Positions 10,498 to 19,377 of a stretch of 64,000 bases of DNA are shown here, piece after piece. Both the position numbers and the translations under genes were made by a program. The first letter of the stretch is position 1; every line of letters starts with the position of its first letter. Below the pieces are notes generated by a model. That model had not been told where the DNA came from. It searched no databases and was given only the letters and a program-made list of their open reading frames with translations. Origin of the DNA: Herminiimonas sp. KBW02 (GTDB taxonomy: Bacteria; Pseudomonadota; Gammaproteobacteria; Burkholderiales; Burkholderiaceae_D); NCBI RefSeq assembly GCF_003852535.1, contig NZ_QAJP01000004.1, forward strand, positions 978,719 through 1,042,718, read 5' to 3'.

Positions 10498-11493
10498 ATG
10501 ACCAAACATACCCAATCCAGGATATCCATGGGCGCTGGAACAGCAGTTAGTGCGGACATCTACTACATGTCTTGCTCTTTAGATGATCCAGCCATCGACG
10601 AACCATGCTCCCGTCTCTTCTTTTATCAAGATCAAACCAAGGAAAAGTGGTTCTATCATGACCAGCCGGGCTGGCGAGTCGTGTCCACCTGCCTGCTTCC
10701 AGAACACGGGACGACCCCGCGCTCAGTGGTTGCGTTGAGTGAGGAAGGCGGGATTGAGGTGTACAACAGGAATGGATCGCATGTAGAAAAGATTGTTGAT
10801 GCAGGCCTGAGCGACAGCAGCAAGGGCTATGGCTATTTAAATAGAGTTCGATTGATCGGAGGAGCCCTTTTTGCTTGCGGTTACGGTGGGCAGTTATACA
10901 AAAGGGGCAGAACAGGTTGGCGGCATGTTGATCAGGGGCTTTTGCGAAAGCCGTCTCTCCCTATGCCAGCTGATCGATCAAAAATCGAAGAATGGATGAA
11001 AAATGAGGCGGAAGTAATTGATGTGTTGGACGTAAACGGAGTAAGTCAAACGGATATTTACGCCGTAGGCGACCATGGTTTCATCGCGCATTATGACGGA
11101 TCCACTTGGGTAAGCTTACGGCCAAAAACGCAATCATGCCTATACAGCCTTTACATAGAGTCAGCCAATGATGTCTGGATTGCAGGGTCTCAGGGGACTT
11201 TACTCAAAGGAAATGCCCAGTCTGGCTTCCAGGCTGTATTAAGAAAGAGTACTGAGGCGGACTTCTACGCCATGACGAAATTCAATGATGAGGTCTACAT
11301 AGGGGCAAGCGATGGCCTATACAAACTCCTCAGGGGCGATGTCATTGCAACAGAGCCAACCTTAAAGATGAAAATGACAGAAGTGGCAGATGTTGAGGCT
11401 AAAGAAGGGGTGCTGTGGGCGCTAGCATCCAAGCACCTGCTGCGATTCGATGGCAAAAAATGGGACATCTTTGAGCACATCGATAACACTTAA
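10498..11493 (+). CDS. Predicted beta-propeller-like protein of unknown function
   Basis: About 331 residues, no signal peptide. Repeated blade-like units of the type DIYAVGDHGFIAHYDGSTW, DVWIAGSQGTLLKGN and EVYIGASDGLYKLL occur at roughly 40-60 residue spacing and resemble WD40/YCF48-like propellers. The N-terminal phrase ISMGAGTAVSADIYYMSC is unusual. Starts at 10489 (GTG), 10492 and 10498 are all in frame; the last has the best-spaced GAGTGA. The base composition is lower in GC than the genes around it, suggesting transfer. No partner gene is adjacent, and the function is unknown. Confidence 0.6.
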   Translation: MTKHTQSRISMGAGTAVSADIYYMSCSLDDPAIDEPCSRLFFYQDQTKEKWFYHDQPGWRVVSTCLLPEHGTTPRSVVALSEEGGIEVYNRNGSHVEKIVDAGLSDSSKGYGYLNRVRLIGGALFACGYGGQLYKRGRTGWRHVDQGLLRKPSLPMPADRSKIEEWMKNEAEVIDVLDVNGVSQTDIYAVGDHGFIAHYDGSTWVSLRPKTQSCLYSLYIESANDVWIAGSQGTLLKGNAQSGFQAVLRKSTEADFYAMTKFNDEVYIGASDGLYKLLRGDVIATEPTLKMKMTEVADVEAKEGVLWALASKHLLRFDGKKWDIFEHIDNT

Positions 11494-11631
11494 CGCGTGT
11501 TATGAACTCGGTGGAGTGTTGAATTGCGCCGAATATTGCCCCGGTTTTTGCATCGAAATCTGACCCATCCAATTAATGTAATTTTGAGGCTAGGTAGATG
11601 CTAATCAGGTCTTTTTCTTCTTTTGGTCTAC

Positions 11632-11799
11632 ATGCTATTGATTTGCGCGCAGAGTTGCCCCTCTCTGACTGATCCACCTGCCACTGAAAAGATGCTGAAA
11701 GGCGACGATGCAGCCGCGGTACAACGTGCGGTTGCCGCGATGATGCAAATGAAGAAACCGGATATTGCGACGCTGGAGCGTGCATACAAAAATGCCTGA
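11632..11799 (+). pseudogene. Decayed C-terminal tail of a VOC/PhnB-like protein
   Basis: The frame ends with residues reading LTDPPATEKMLKGDDAAAVQ, then MMQMKKPDIATLERAY, then stop. This strongly resembles the last 40 residues of PhnB-type VOC proteins (consensus: a leucine-rich piece, D-x-D-x-A, then MxQMxKxDIAxLExAY). The upstream part of such a protein (normally about 150 residues) is missing, and the reading frame breaks off into unrelated sequence. The original terminator hairpin is still present directly after it. The upstream limit of the remnant is uncertain. Confidence 0.6.
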
Positions 11800-11833
11800 G
11801 CGGGGAATCATATCCCGACTCAGGCATTTTCAT
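11788..11833 (+). terminator. Strong bidirectional terminator
   Basis: AAAAATGCCTGAG (11788-11800) pairs with CTCAGGCATTTT (11819-11830), with a further GGG/CCC extension towards the loop. It overlaps the stop of the VOC-like remnant and lies just after the end of the convergent deaminase gene on the minus strand, so it can serve both directions. Confidence 0.8.
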
Positions 11834-11849
11834 TTCTGACAGGCTGGCT

Positions 11850-12302
11850 TCAGGCTTCGTCGCCATACAGCTGGGCTGCAGTCACACCTACATCCAGTCG
11901 TGTCAGCGGCAATGGTTGCGGCTGTAAAGTCACGCCCAGTTTCTGATACACGGTTTCGCTGGACAGGCCATACGGTGCGGCATCCTTGTTATCGAAGGCG
12001 TAGTACACCTCGTCGACACCAGTCAGCAGCATTGCCGCCAGACACATGGGGCAGGGATGGCCGCTGGCGTAAATCACACTGCCTTTCAGGTTCGGACGTC
12101 CCAGCTTCTGGCTGGCGACGCGTATCGCTTCCATTTCCGCATGTGTGGTCGGGTCATTGGTATGCACGATATTGTTGACGCCGATGGCGATTGATTCGCC
12201 ACCGACGGCCAGCACCGCACCGAATGGACGACCGCCGCGGGTTTTGTTGTCCTTGGCGAGGTTGACTGCCTGACGCAGGAATTTTTCGTGAGGGGATGGC
12301 AT
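11850..12302 (-). CDS. Nucleoside deaminase, guanine/cytosine deaminase-like
   Basis: Zinc-dependent hydrolytic deaminase of the cytidine deaminase fold, 150 residues, cytoplasmic. The catalytic signature is complete: HAE at residues 54-56 (zinc ligand and proton-shuttling glutamate) and PCPMC with Cys84 and Cys87. The sequence AYFD-type variation of TadA is not seen; YYAFDNKDAAPYGLSSETVY fits guanine deaminase (GuaD)-like members better than tRNA adenosine deaminase. It is a single gene sharing a terminator region with the VOC remnant. The substrate assignment is inference from subfamily style. Confidence 0.82.
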   Translation of the reverse strand: MPSPHEKFLRQAVNLAKDNKTRGGRPFGAVLAVGGESIAIGVNNIVHTNDPTTHAEMEAIRVASQKLGRPNLKGSVIYASGHPCPMCLAAMLLTGVDEVYYAFDNKDAAPYGLSSETVYQKLGVTLQPQPLPLTRLDVGVTAAQLYGDEA

Positions 12303-12350
12303 GTGTTGGCTCCTTTTATGATTGTTTTGCGATCTATGAATTTTTAATTT

Positions 12351-13010
12351 TCAGCGCGCACCGGCAGCGCGTAATAGCGCCACCATGGCGACATAATTGC
12401 GCTGCAGCGCATGCTGTAGCGGCCTGACGCCGTCTTTGTCTGCGAGATTTACATCCGCGCCTGCGGTTATCAGCAGATGCACGATTTCCTGGTGACGGAT
12501 GCCGCCATCGGAAAGAATGATGGCTTCCAGCAAAGCGGTCCAGCCAAGGCGATTAATGTGATCCACTTTGACGCCTGCTTCTATCAAAGTGCGGACTACC
12601 GCCACATGGCCGCGCTCGGCAGCCGGTATCAAGGCAGTACCGCCGTAACGATTGGTGCTACTAAGGTCGGCGCCATGCGCCAGTGTCATTTTGAGTATTT
12701 CCAGTCGGCCTTGTGCGCCAGCCAGCAGGTAAGGGCTGTCTTGTCGCGCATCTTTGGCATTCACGTCGGCGCCAGCGGCGATCAGTGCACGCGCGATGGC
12801 TATGCGGTTATGGTCGGTTGCCAGCAGCAAGGGCGTGCGGCCCAATTCATCACGCGTTTCCAGTTGGCTGCGTTTGGCGGGCTGCTGCAGTATGGACTGA
12901 ACGACAGTTAAATCATTGTTGGCAACGGCATTGAGCAAAGGCGTTGCATGCACAGGGAGTAAGAGCATGGAGCAGGCAAGAATGAGGAGCGAGTATAAGC
13001 GTTTCAACAT
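12351..13010 (-). CDS. Secreted ankyrin-repeat protein
   Basis: 219 residues with an N-terminal signal peptide (LYSLLILACSMLLLPVHA, about residues 4-21), so it is periplasmic or exported. The rest is built of about five to six ankyrin repeats of 33 residues, with phrases such as GRTPLLLATDHNRIAIARAL and GGTALIPAAERGHVAVVRTL. Ankyrin repeats bind proteins; periplasmic members such as AnkB-type proteins are linked to oxidative stress in some bacteria. It stands alone, divergent from the LysR gene. The partner is unknown. Confidence 0.85.
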   Translation of the reverse strand: MLKRLYSLLILACSMLLLPVHATPLLNAVANNDLTVVQSILQQPAKRSQLETRDELGRTPLLLATDHNRIAIARALIAAGADVNAKDARQDSPYLLAGAQGRLEILKMTLAHGADLSSTNRYGGTALIPAAERGHVAVVRTLIEAGVKVDHINRLGWTALLEAIILSDGGIRHQEIVHLLITAGADVNLADKDGVRPLQHALQRNYVAMVALLRAAGAR

Positions 13011-13172
13011 AGGCGTTTGAACATCGAACGTTTCAATCTGGCAAGATGGCTTATCGGTATATACATCATTCTAGGCAGGCACTTGTGGATTTGAAAATTA
13101 AATGTTTGAATGCTGATCAGTGCCTTTGCCAATACCTGAAGTTTTATCGCATCCGGAAGCCTTCCTATATAC

Positions 13173-14051
13173 ATGTCCACCCCGATGTCAGCCTCGAAAA
13201 TACTGGACCCGGTATTGTTGCGCAGTTTTCTTGCCGTCGCAGACACCGGCAGTTTCACGCGCGCCGCAGATAGTGTGCACCTGACGCAATCGACGGTGAG
13301 CCAGCAGATCCGACGTCTCGAAATCCAGTTCGGCTGCGATTTACTGGACCGTAATGGTCGCTATGTTGCCACCACACCAGAAGGCGAACGCCTGCTTGCC
13401 TATGCCCGGCGCATCATGCAATTGATGGATGAAGCGGTCGAACAGTTGACGCAAAGTGTGGAATTGGGAGAAATCCAGCTGGGCGTGCCGGAAGACTTCG
13501 CGTCACATGCCCTGACGCCGATACTGGCTGCATTCGCAGAAAACTATCCAGGCATACGACTCGAGATTACCAGTGGACTCAGCCATGAGTTGTGGCGCTT
13601 GTTCCAGCAAGGCAAACTGGATATGGCCTTGGTCAAACAACGCAAAGGCAGTGCGCCGGGTATTGCCAGCTGGCCTGAGCCGCTGTGCTGGGTTGACAGC
13701 CTGGAACGTCCTGCCGCTGCACGCAATCCGGTGCCGCTGGTAGCGTTTCCTATTGGTGGCTTGTATCGTAACGAGATGACGCATGCGCTGGATGCGACCG
13801 GGCAACGCTGGCGCATCGGCTTTGTCAGCACTAGCTTGGCCAGCGTCAGCGCGGCGGTAAAAGATGGGCTGGGCATCAGTTTGTTGCCACGTCGTATCGC
13901 GGCGCAGCACAGGATACTGGGCGAGGCGGATGGCTTTGCTGCTTTGCCTGATCTGGAACTGAGTTTGCATTTGCAGGACGGTGCCTCCACACACACCAAA
14001 ACGCTGGCGACGGAATTAGTCGCCGCTTGCGACGTCATTATGGCAACATAG
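13173..14051 (+). CDS. LysR-family transcriptional regulator
   Basis: 292 residues with an N-terminal winged helix-turn-helix (LRSFLAVADTGSFTRAADSV, then LTQSTVSQQIRRLE) and the C-terminal substrate-binding region. LysR proteins usually control a divergent gene; here that would be the ankyrin-repeat gene, 162 bp away, but the spacing and the absence of an obvious enzyme target leave the target open. The effector domain resembles the group annotated as iron- or stress-related LysR regulators only loosely. In-frame ATGs at 13173 and 13185 are both possible; neither has a strong ribosome site. Confidence 0.88.
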   Translation: MSTPMSASKILDPVLLRSFLAVADTGSFTRAADSVHLTQSTVSQQIRRLEIQFGCDLLDRNGRYVATTPEGERLLAYARRIMQLMDEAVEQLTQSVELGEIQLGVPEDFASHALTPILAAFAENYPGIRLEITSGLSHELWRLFQQGKLDMALVKQRKGSAPGIASWPEPLCWVDSLERPAAARNPVPLVAFPIGGLYRNEMTHALDATGQRWRIGFVSTSLASVSAAVKDGLGISLLPRRIAAQHRILGEADGFAALPDLELSLHLQDGASTHTKTLATELVAACDVIMAT

Positions 14052-14203
14052 AAAAATTGGCATTTACTGCGCAGGACGTGTACAACGAAACCTGGTTCGC
14101 AGCTAAATGTCACAAGCAATCATTCGTATTGGTAGTGATGTAGTCGCAGGAAACAGGTATTTTTTGTTGATTGAACGATCCATATCAAAAGAGGAGCGCG
14201 CAC

Positions 14204-14725
14204 ATGAAAACCCTTCCAGTCCTTACATTATTGACAGCTGCCGTGGTCGCCACCGGCTGTGCCAGCTACGGTTCAGGTCCGACCGCAGAGGCCGTGATGC
14301 AACCAACGGCAGGCAATACTACCAACGGCGTCGTCAGCTTCAAGCAAAGTGGCGACAAAGTACTGGTCAGCGCGCGCATTACCGGCTTGTCGCCTGGTTT
14401 GCACGGTTTCCACATCCATGAAAAAGGTGATTGCAGTGCGCCTGATGGCATGAGCACAGGTGGCCACTTTAATCCTGGCGGTAAGAAACATGGCGCACCA
14501 GGGCACTCTGAACATCATGGCGGTGACTTCGGCAACCTGTCCGCTGACTCCAACGGCAATGCGTCGCTCAGCCTCAGCACCAGCCAGATCACGCTCGATC
14601 CGAATGCCGCCAACAGCATCATAGGTAAAGGCCTGATCGTGCATGCTGATCCGGATGACTTCGTCACCCAGCCTACCGGCAACTCTGGCAAGCGTCTGTC
14701 TTGTGGCGTGATCCGTCTGAAATAA
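14204..14725 (+). CDS. sodC: Periplasmic Cu/Zn superoxide dismutase, lipoprotein
   Basis: Converts superoxide to hydrogen peroxide and oxygen in the periplasm. From the ATG at 14204, preceded by GAGGAG, the protein has 173 residues. Cys19 in VVATGC is a plausible lipobox, suggesting membrane attachment. All metal ligands are visible: His70 and His72 in HGFHIHEKGDC, His88 in GGHFNPGG, downstream His residues and Asp108 for zinc, and His147 in LIVHAD. Cys77 and Cys167 can form the conserved disulfide. An ORF start 33 bp upstream is not needed. Confidence 0.95.
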   Translation: MKTLPVLTLLTAAVVATGCASYGSGPTAEAVMQPTAGNTTNGVVSFKQSGDKVLVSARITGLSPGLHGFHIHEKGDCSAPDGMSTGGHFNPGGKKHGAPGHSEHHGGDFGNLSADSNGNASLSLSTSQITLDPNAANSIIGKGLIVHADPDDFVTQPTGNSGKRLSCGVIRLK

Positions 14726-14802
14726 CAGACCTGAAAAAAACAGAAAACATAAAGTTCTTGCGTCATTCATTTGACGCAAGGCTATTCTCAGGGGACGTAT
14801 AT

Positions 14803-15222
14803 ATGTTGCGTAAATTCGCAAAAACAGTCTTGCTTGGCTGCGCCTTTCTGGGTGTGGCAGGCGTGGTTACGGCAGACGAAAGCATACCGGTATATGCGGT
14901 CGCGTTACGCGGTACCGAGCCTGTTACATTGAAGGGCCGCTTACAGGGGCCGGAGAAATCGACCAAAGATTTTATTGTGCTCGTCAAGCAAGGCGAAACG
15001 CTTACAGTCAGCCTGAAGGCAAGCAAAGCCAACTCGACGTACTTCAATATCCTCCCACCGGATGATGCGACCGCTTTATTTGTCGGTGAAATGCAAGGCG
15101 CGAACGAGTGGCGGCAGCGCCTGGATGTGTCGGGCAATTACACGGTGCGGATTTATCTCAACCGCGCAGTGGCGCGCAAGGGCGTCAAATCCGATTACAC
15201 CTTGAAGATTTCAGCTTCGTAG
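14803..15222 (+). CDS. Exported protein resembling bacterial lysozyme inhibitors
   Basis: 139 residues from the ATG at 14803 (AGGGGA upstream), with a clear signal peptide ending VVTADE. The mature part is an all-beta protein of about 115 residues whose layout resembles PliG/PliI-type lysozyme inhibitors: an opening strand, DFIVLVKQGETLTVSL, a central ILPPDD piece and a final GNYTVRIYLNRAVARKG. This resemblance is from general pattern and is weak. It lies 77 bp after sodC on the same strand, so both could be transcribed together as periplasmic defence proteins. Confidence 0.55.
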   Translation: MLRKFAKTVLLGCAFLGVAGVVTADESIPVYAVALRGTEPVTLKGRLQGPEKSTKDFIVLVKQGETLTVSLKASKANSTYFNILPPDDATALFVGEMQGANEWRQRLDVSGNYTVRIYLNRAVARKGVKSDYTLKISAS

Positions 15223-15399
15223 AGGTCAATACGTTCGTCGTCATATTGTCCTCATCGTGAATAGGGCGAATAAAGAGAGCGCTTGCATAGCGAACTTGTC
15301 TTATACCTGCTTCTGTTTCAGCGTGATTAGACGTTATCAGGCATGATGCGCTTCTTGTTGTTATCCTCGTCGTTACGCTCTTTACACGGATGAATTTGC

Positions 15400-15981
15400 A
15401 TGGATAAACATATCGCGCCGGTCGCGCTGGAGAAGGCTTACAGATTGATTAACCATGGGCCGACCGTACTCGTGTCGTCCGGTCATGCAGGTGTAAGCAA
15501 TGTGATGGCAGCGGCATGGTGTTGCGCACTGGATTTTGCTCCGCCTAAATTGACAGTTGTGATCGACAAGGCGACCAGGACGCGTGCGCTGGTAGAGAAC
15601 AGTGGCAAGTTCGTGATCCAGGTGCCGACGGTGGCGCAACTGCAATTAACGCACGATGTAGGCAGCAAGAGCCTGTTACAGGAGCCGGACAAACTGGAAC
15701 GTGCCGGCGTGGAACTGTTCCACATAGATGGTTATGAAACGCCATTCGTCGCCGGATGCTCAGCCTGGCTGGCATGCCGCCTGATACCCGAGCCACACAA
15801 TCAGCAGGCATATGACCTGTTTATCGGTGAAGTCGTCGGTGCGTGGTCAGATACCCGCGTGTTCAGGGACGGACACTGGCATTTTGAAGATGCCAGCCCG
15901 GAACTGGGCAGCCTGCACTATATTGCTGGCGGCAATTTCTACGCCATCGGTCAGGTCTTGCAGGCGAATACCGATAAATAA
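15400..15981 (+). CDS. Flavin reductase-like FMN-binding protein
   Basis: 193 residues, cytoplasmic, of the flavin reductase-like split-barrel family. Members use NAD(P)H to reduce FMN or act as flavoprotein partners. The N-terminal NHGPTVLVSSGHAGVSNVMA, the KATRTRALVENSGKFVIQVP segment that binds the flavin phosphate, and the C-terminal LHYIAGGNFYAIG are typical. It is a single gene ending in a strong terminator. No monooxygenase component lies nearby, so its electron acceptor is not known. Confidence 0.88.
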   Translation: MDKHIAPVALEKAYRLINHGPTVLVSSGHAGVSNVMAAAWCCALDFAPPKLTVVIDKATRTRALVENSGKFVIQVPTVAQLQLTHDVGSKSLLQEPDKLERAGVELFHIDGYETPFVAGCSAWLACRLIPEPHNQQAYDLFIGEVVGAWSDTRVFRDGHWHFEDASPELGSLHYIAGGNFYAIGQVLQANTDK

Positions 15982-16009
15982 ATCTGCGTGCGTGACTGAT
16001 GAATGCTGT

Positions 16010-16038
16010 AAAAAAGGATGCTGCGCGCATCCTTTTTT
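16010..16038 (+). terminator. Bidirectional Rho-independent terminator
   Basis: AAAAAAGGATGC (16010-16021) and GCATCCTTTTTT (16027-16038) form a perfect 12-bp stem with a 5-base loop. The A and T runs on both sides let it stop the flavin reductase transcript on the plus strand and the nuclease transcript on the minus strand. Confidence 0.92.
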
Positions 16039-16043
16039 ATTCC

Positions 16044-16634
16044 TCAATGCAGGCGCTCACGCCGCGCTTTTTCATTCCTGCGCCATTCCCAGGGCGCGAC
16101 CGGGTATGCATCGGCCCACAAACCAGCACGTTTGGCTCGTGCTTCAAACTCTGCGAATTCGTATTGGCCGCGCTCTTGCGGACTTTGTTCATGCGCGTAT
16201 GCCTTGTACCACCAACCGAGGCCAACTGTAATCAGTGCGAGGCCGCTATCCAGCGTCTTCGCTCCGTTCGGGGCGGAGCGGGGCGCTACCATTACCTTGC
16301 ATATGTGACGCTTGTATTGATCGCGTGTATTGCACACCAGATTGGCTTGTCGGCCAAAGGTCAGATTGCTCAGGAGCTTGCGCGCACGGTTGCCGTAAGC
16401 TTGCTTGCGTTCCGGCGCATCGATACCGCCCAGTCGGACGATCATCGTTTTATACGCGCCCGGTTTGCCGCAGCGCGCTTTCAATGTGTCGCCGTCGGTG
16501 ACACCAACTACCAGGCAATTTTTATAGATGCGTTCATGCAAGGGCTTGGCGCGCGGTGCAGCGGATGCCGAAGCAGTTGTCAGCAACAGGCATGACAACA
16601 CTAAGGCAGGACGAAATAGGCTCTTCAAATTCAT
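16044..16634 (-). CDS. Secreted thermonuclease-family (SNase) nuclease
   Basis: 196 residues with a signal peptide (about residues 1-26, ending ASAAP), so exported. The staphylococcal nuclease-like domain shows GVTDGDTLKARCG, then VRLGGIDAPERKQAYGNRAR with the catalytic Arg and Glu, and a later DQYKRHI supplying the second arginine. It would hydrolyse DNA and RNA phosphodiester bonds with calcium. The C-terminal half is a basic, Trp/Tyr-rich extension (GLGWWYKAYAHEQSP) usual for proteobacterial members. It is a single gene, convergent with the flavin reductase. Confidence 0.9.
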   Translation of the reverse strand: MNLKSLFRPALVLSCLLLTTASASAAPRAKPLHERIYKNCLVVGVTDGDTLKARCGKPGAYKTMIVRLGGIDAPERKQAYGNRARKLLSNLTFGRQANLVCNTRDQYKRHICKVMVAPRSAPNGAKTLDSGLALITVGLGWWYKAYAHEQSPQERGQYEFAEFEARAKRAGLWADAYPVAPWEWRRNEKARRERLH

Positions 16635-16955
16635 GGCTTGCGGGTAGTTCCACTCTTAAGCAGTAAGGGCAATCTCCAACTCTGCGCGATGCACTATGCA
16701 GTGTGGAGGCAGGACTATAGCAGTCAAATTACGCTTCAACGCCTGAAAACCGAAGGAGGAGTAAAATTCCACGGGTCTGTTTCAGAAAGCTTACTCGCAG
16801 GAAAGACAGTCGCAGGTGGACGTTGCTCCGCCGTATTGAATCTTCACCATATCAGCACTGCCAGGGACACACACTGTCCTTTGGTTTGTCCATGTAGCAA
16901 GTACCGTTGCCTTACATGAAAGCCGATGTTAATTAATGAATCAAGGGATTCGATA
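16635..16955. other. 321-bp intergenic stretch before mqo
   Basis: No convincing gene. One open frame (16638-16919, plus) has no ribosome site and no protein-like composition. The part next to mqo presumably holds its promoter. An AAGGGA ribosome site lies just upstream of the mqo ATG. Confidence 0.5.
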
Positions 16956-18590
16956 ATGTTTAAAAAAAATCACCTCGCCATATTTGGCTTTATTTTTACC
17001 CTCGTAGTCACACCTCTGCACGCCGCAGAAGTAAAAAAAGTAGATGTTATGTTGATCGGTGGCGGCGTCATGAGCGCCACACTCGGAATCTGGCTCAATG
17101 AACTGGAACCCGGCTGGAGCATGGAAATGGTAGAACGTCTGGACGGCGTCGCCAAGGAAAGCTCGAATGGCTGGAACAACGCTGGTACAGGTCACTCAGC
17201 ACTCGCAGAACTGAACTACACACCAGAAACCAAGGACGGCAAGATCGAGATTGCAAAAGCGATCGAAATCAATGAAGCCTTCCAGATCTCACGTCAATTC
17301 TGGGCCTGGCAAGTCAAGAACGGCGTCCTGAAGAACCCGCGCTCTTTTATCAACTCAACCCCGCACATGAGCTTCGTCTGGGGCGACGAGAATGTCAAAT
17401 ACCTGAAGAAACGCTACGAAGCATTGCAAGCCAGCCCTTTGTTCCGTGGCATGCAGTACTCGGAAGATCCTGAACAAATCAAGAAATGGGTGCCGCTCAT
17501 GATGGAAGGCCGTCCGGCCAACCAAAAGATCGCAGCGACCTGGACGCCTATCGGTACCGACGTCAATTTTGGTGAAATCACCCGCCAATTCGTCGCCAAC
17601 CTGCAAACCAAGCCTAACTTCTCGCTCAAGCTTTCCAGTGAAGTGCAAGACATCAAGCGCAATGCTGATGGGACCTGGCGCATAGGCTATAAAAACCTGA
17701 AGGATGGAACAAAAACCGAAACCGACGCCAAGTTCGTCTTCATCGGTGCGGGTGGCGGTGCCTTGCACCTGCTACAGAAATCCGGCATTCCGGAAGCCAA
17801 TGAGTATGCAGGCTTCCCGGTCGGCGGCTCCTTCCTGGTAACCGAGAACCCTGCAATCGCTGAGCGTCATCTGGCGAAAGCCTATGGCAAGGCATCGGTC
17901 GGTGCGCCACCCATGTCGGTGCCGCATCTGGATACCCGTGTGCTGGATGGCAAGCGCGTGATCCTGTTTGGGCCGTTTGCGACTTTCTCTACCAAGTTCC
18001 TGAAGGAAGGTTCGTACTTCGACTTGCTGACCAGCACGACGACGCACAATGTGTGGCCTATGGTCAAAGTCGGTGTTGCAGAATACCCGCTGGTGGAATA
18101 CCTGGCCGGCCAGTTGATGCTGTCGGATGATGATCGCCTGAAAGCATTGCAGGAATACTTCCCGAATGCGAAGAAAGAAGACTGGCGCTTGTGGCAGGCC
18201 GGTCAACGCGTGCAAATCATCAAGCGTGATGCCGACAAGGGCGGCGCGCTGAAACTCGGTACCGAAGTGGTGGCGTCGAAAGACGGCAGCATAGCCGGCT
18301 TGCTCGGCGCATCGCCAGGCGCATCGACCGCTGCACCTATCATGCTGGATGTACTGAAAAAAGTGTTCAAGGATAAAGTCGCTACACCAGCCTGGCAAAA
18401 CAAAATCCGCCAGATCGTTCCGAGCTACGGCACCAAGCTGAATGATTCGCCGGATAAGGTTTATCAGGAATGGCTGAGCACTGGCCAGATCCTGCAACTG
18501 ACACCGCCGCCCGCGATTGATCGCACGGTCGTGCCGCAAGCAGCGCCTGCGCCAGCACCTAAACGTGAAACGGCTGACTTGGCACTTTGA
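16956..18590 (+). CDS. mqo: Malate:quinone oxidoreductase
   Basis: FAD-dependent membrane-associated enzyme that oxidises malate to oxaloacetate and passes electrons to the quinone pool. It bypasses or complements malate dehydrogenase in the TCA cycle. From the ATG at 16956 (AAGGGA upstream) it has 544 residues. An N-terminal hydrophobic leader ([18 protein letters not shown]) precedes the FAD-binding [16 protein letters not shown], and [18 protein letters not shown] follows, both diagnostic for Mqo. The leader-bearing type is common in Burkholderiales relatives. The Ala/Pro-rich C-terminal tail is probably disordered. It is monocistronic with its own terminator. Confidence 0.96.
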   Translation: MFKKNHLAIFGFIFTLVVTPLHAAEVKKVDVMLIGGGVMSATLGIWLNELEPGWSMEMVERLDGVAKESSNGWNNAGTGHSALAELNYTPETKDGKIEIAKAIEINEAFQISRQFWAWQVKNGVLKNPRSFINSTPHMSFVWGDENVKYLKKRYEALQASPLFRGMQYSEDPEQIKKWVPLMMEGRPANQKIAATWTPIGTDVNFGEITRQFVANLQTKPNFSLKLSSEVQDIKRNADGTWRIGYKNLKDGTKTETDAKFVFIGAGGGALHLLQKSGIPEANEYAGFPVGGSFLVTENPAIAERHLAKAYGKASVGAPPMSVPHLDTRVLDGKRVILFGPFATFSTKFLKEGSYFDLLTSTTTHNVWPMVKVGVAEYPLVEYLAGQLMLSDDDRLKALQEYFPNAKKEDWRLWQAGQRVQIIKRDADKGGALKLGTEVVASKDGSIAGLLGASPGASTAAPIMLDVLKKVFKDKVATPAWQNKIRQIVPSYGTKLNDSPDKVYQEWLSTGQILQLTPPPAIDRTVVPQAAPAPAPKRETADLAL

Positions 18591-18614
18591 TGCATAGGTA
18601 AGAAAACGGTACTC

Positions 18615-18653
18615 GGGCGAAATGTGTGCAAGCATATTTCGCCCTTATTATTT
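18615..18653 (+). terminator. Rho-independent terminator of mqo
   Basis: GGGCGAAAT (18615-18623) and ATTTCGCCC (18636-18644) make a perfect 9-bp stem, followed by TTATTATTT. Confidence 0.85.
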
Positions 18654-18695
18654 GCGTAGCAGATGGGCATAACAGACGGAACGAGAGGGCAAGAC

Positions 18696-19055
18696 ATGCA
18701 CACCATCGCAAGCATCGCCACAGCACTAGTCGGCATTCTGCACATCTACATCCTGTATCTGGAAATGTTTTTATGGGATACACCGAAAGGCAGGCGTGCA
18801 TTCGGCCTGACGGCAGAGTTCTCGGCGGCATCGAAAGTGCTGGCCGCGAATCAGGGCCTGTATAACGGCTTCCTCGCCGCAGGCCTGCTGTGGAGCGTGT
18901 GGCTGGGTGCTGCGGGCAACGATATCAAGATATTTTTTCTTGCTTGCGTTGTGGTGGCAGGTGTTTACGGCGGAGTGACAGCTGCGCGGAAGATAATATA
19001 TGTACAGGCTTTGCCCGGACTCATCGCGCTGTTATTGGTATTGCTCGCAGGGTAA
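18696..19055 (+). CDS. DUF1304 small integral membrane protein
   Basis: 119 residues from the ATG at 18696, which follows GAGAGGG. Four hydrophobic segments fill nearly the whole length. The pieces ILHIYILYLEMFLWDTPKGR and LAANQGLYNGFLAAGL are the conserved core of the DUF1304 family, whose function is unknown. It is a single gene between mqo and a convergent TPR gene. Confidence 0.88.
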   Translation: MHTIASIATALVGILHIYILYLEMFLWDTPKGRRAFGLTAEFSAASKVLAANQGLYNGFLAAGLLWSVWLGAAGNDIKIFFLACVVVAGVYGGVTAARKIIYVQALPGLIALLLVLLAG

Positions 19056-19063
19056 TCATGGTG

Positions 19064-19375
19064 TCACTTCGGCTTCTGTAAACGTTTAACGAAGACCGTC
19101 ATTTCCTTCACCGCCTGCAAGTCGCCGTGTTCTTGCGCGACTTTTATTCCGGTATTCCACGCCAGCTCCGCCTCATCCAGACGTTCCAGTTTCCGTAAGG
19201 CGACGCCCAGCAATTTCCATGCAGCTGAATAGGATGGATCTTGCAGTGTCGCCTGCTGCAAATGGATAACAGCGCTGGCGGCATCATCTTCCTGCAAGCA
19301 GCTGTTGCCGAGGCCGAAACGGAGCAGGGCGTTGTCGCGTCCTTCCGCCAGCAACTTCTCCAGGCGTTCGCGCAT
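19064..19375 (-). CDS. Tetratricopeptide-repeat protein
   Basis: 103 residues forming about two to three TPR units (ALLRFGLGNSCLQEDDAASA, then AAWKLLGVALRKLERLDEAE), a helical protein-binding scaffold, with no signal peptide. It follows the membrane protein gene upstream by only 2 bp and is likely co-transcribed with it. The partner is unknown. Confidence 0.82.
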   Translation of the reverse strand: MRERLEKLLAEGRDNALLRFGLGNSCLQEDDAASAVIHLQQATLQDPSYSAAWKLLGVALRKLERLDEAELAWNTGIKVAQEHGDLQAVKEMTVFVKRLQKPK

Positions 19376-19377
19376 GC

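Noticed and set aside
11573-11866. 97-codon minus-strand frame
   Set aside because: Lies opposite the VOC remnant and its terminator; passes through a perfect hairpin.
13544-14119. 191-codon minus-strand frame opposite the LysR gene
   Set aside because: Shadow; the plus-strand LysR reading has all expected motifs.
16638-16919. 93-codon frame upstream of mqo
   Set aside because: No ribosome site, unusual composition and no resemblance to a protein family.
17772-18635. 287-codon minus-strand frame opposite mqo
   Set aside because: Shadow of the mqo coding frame; runs through the mqo terminator.
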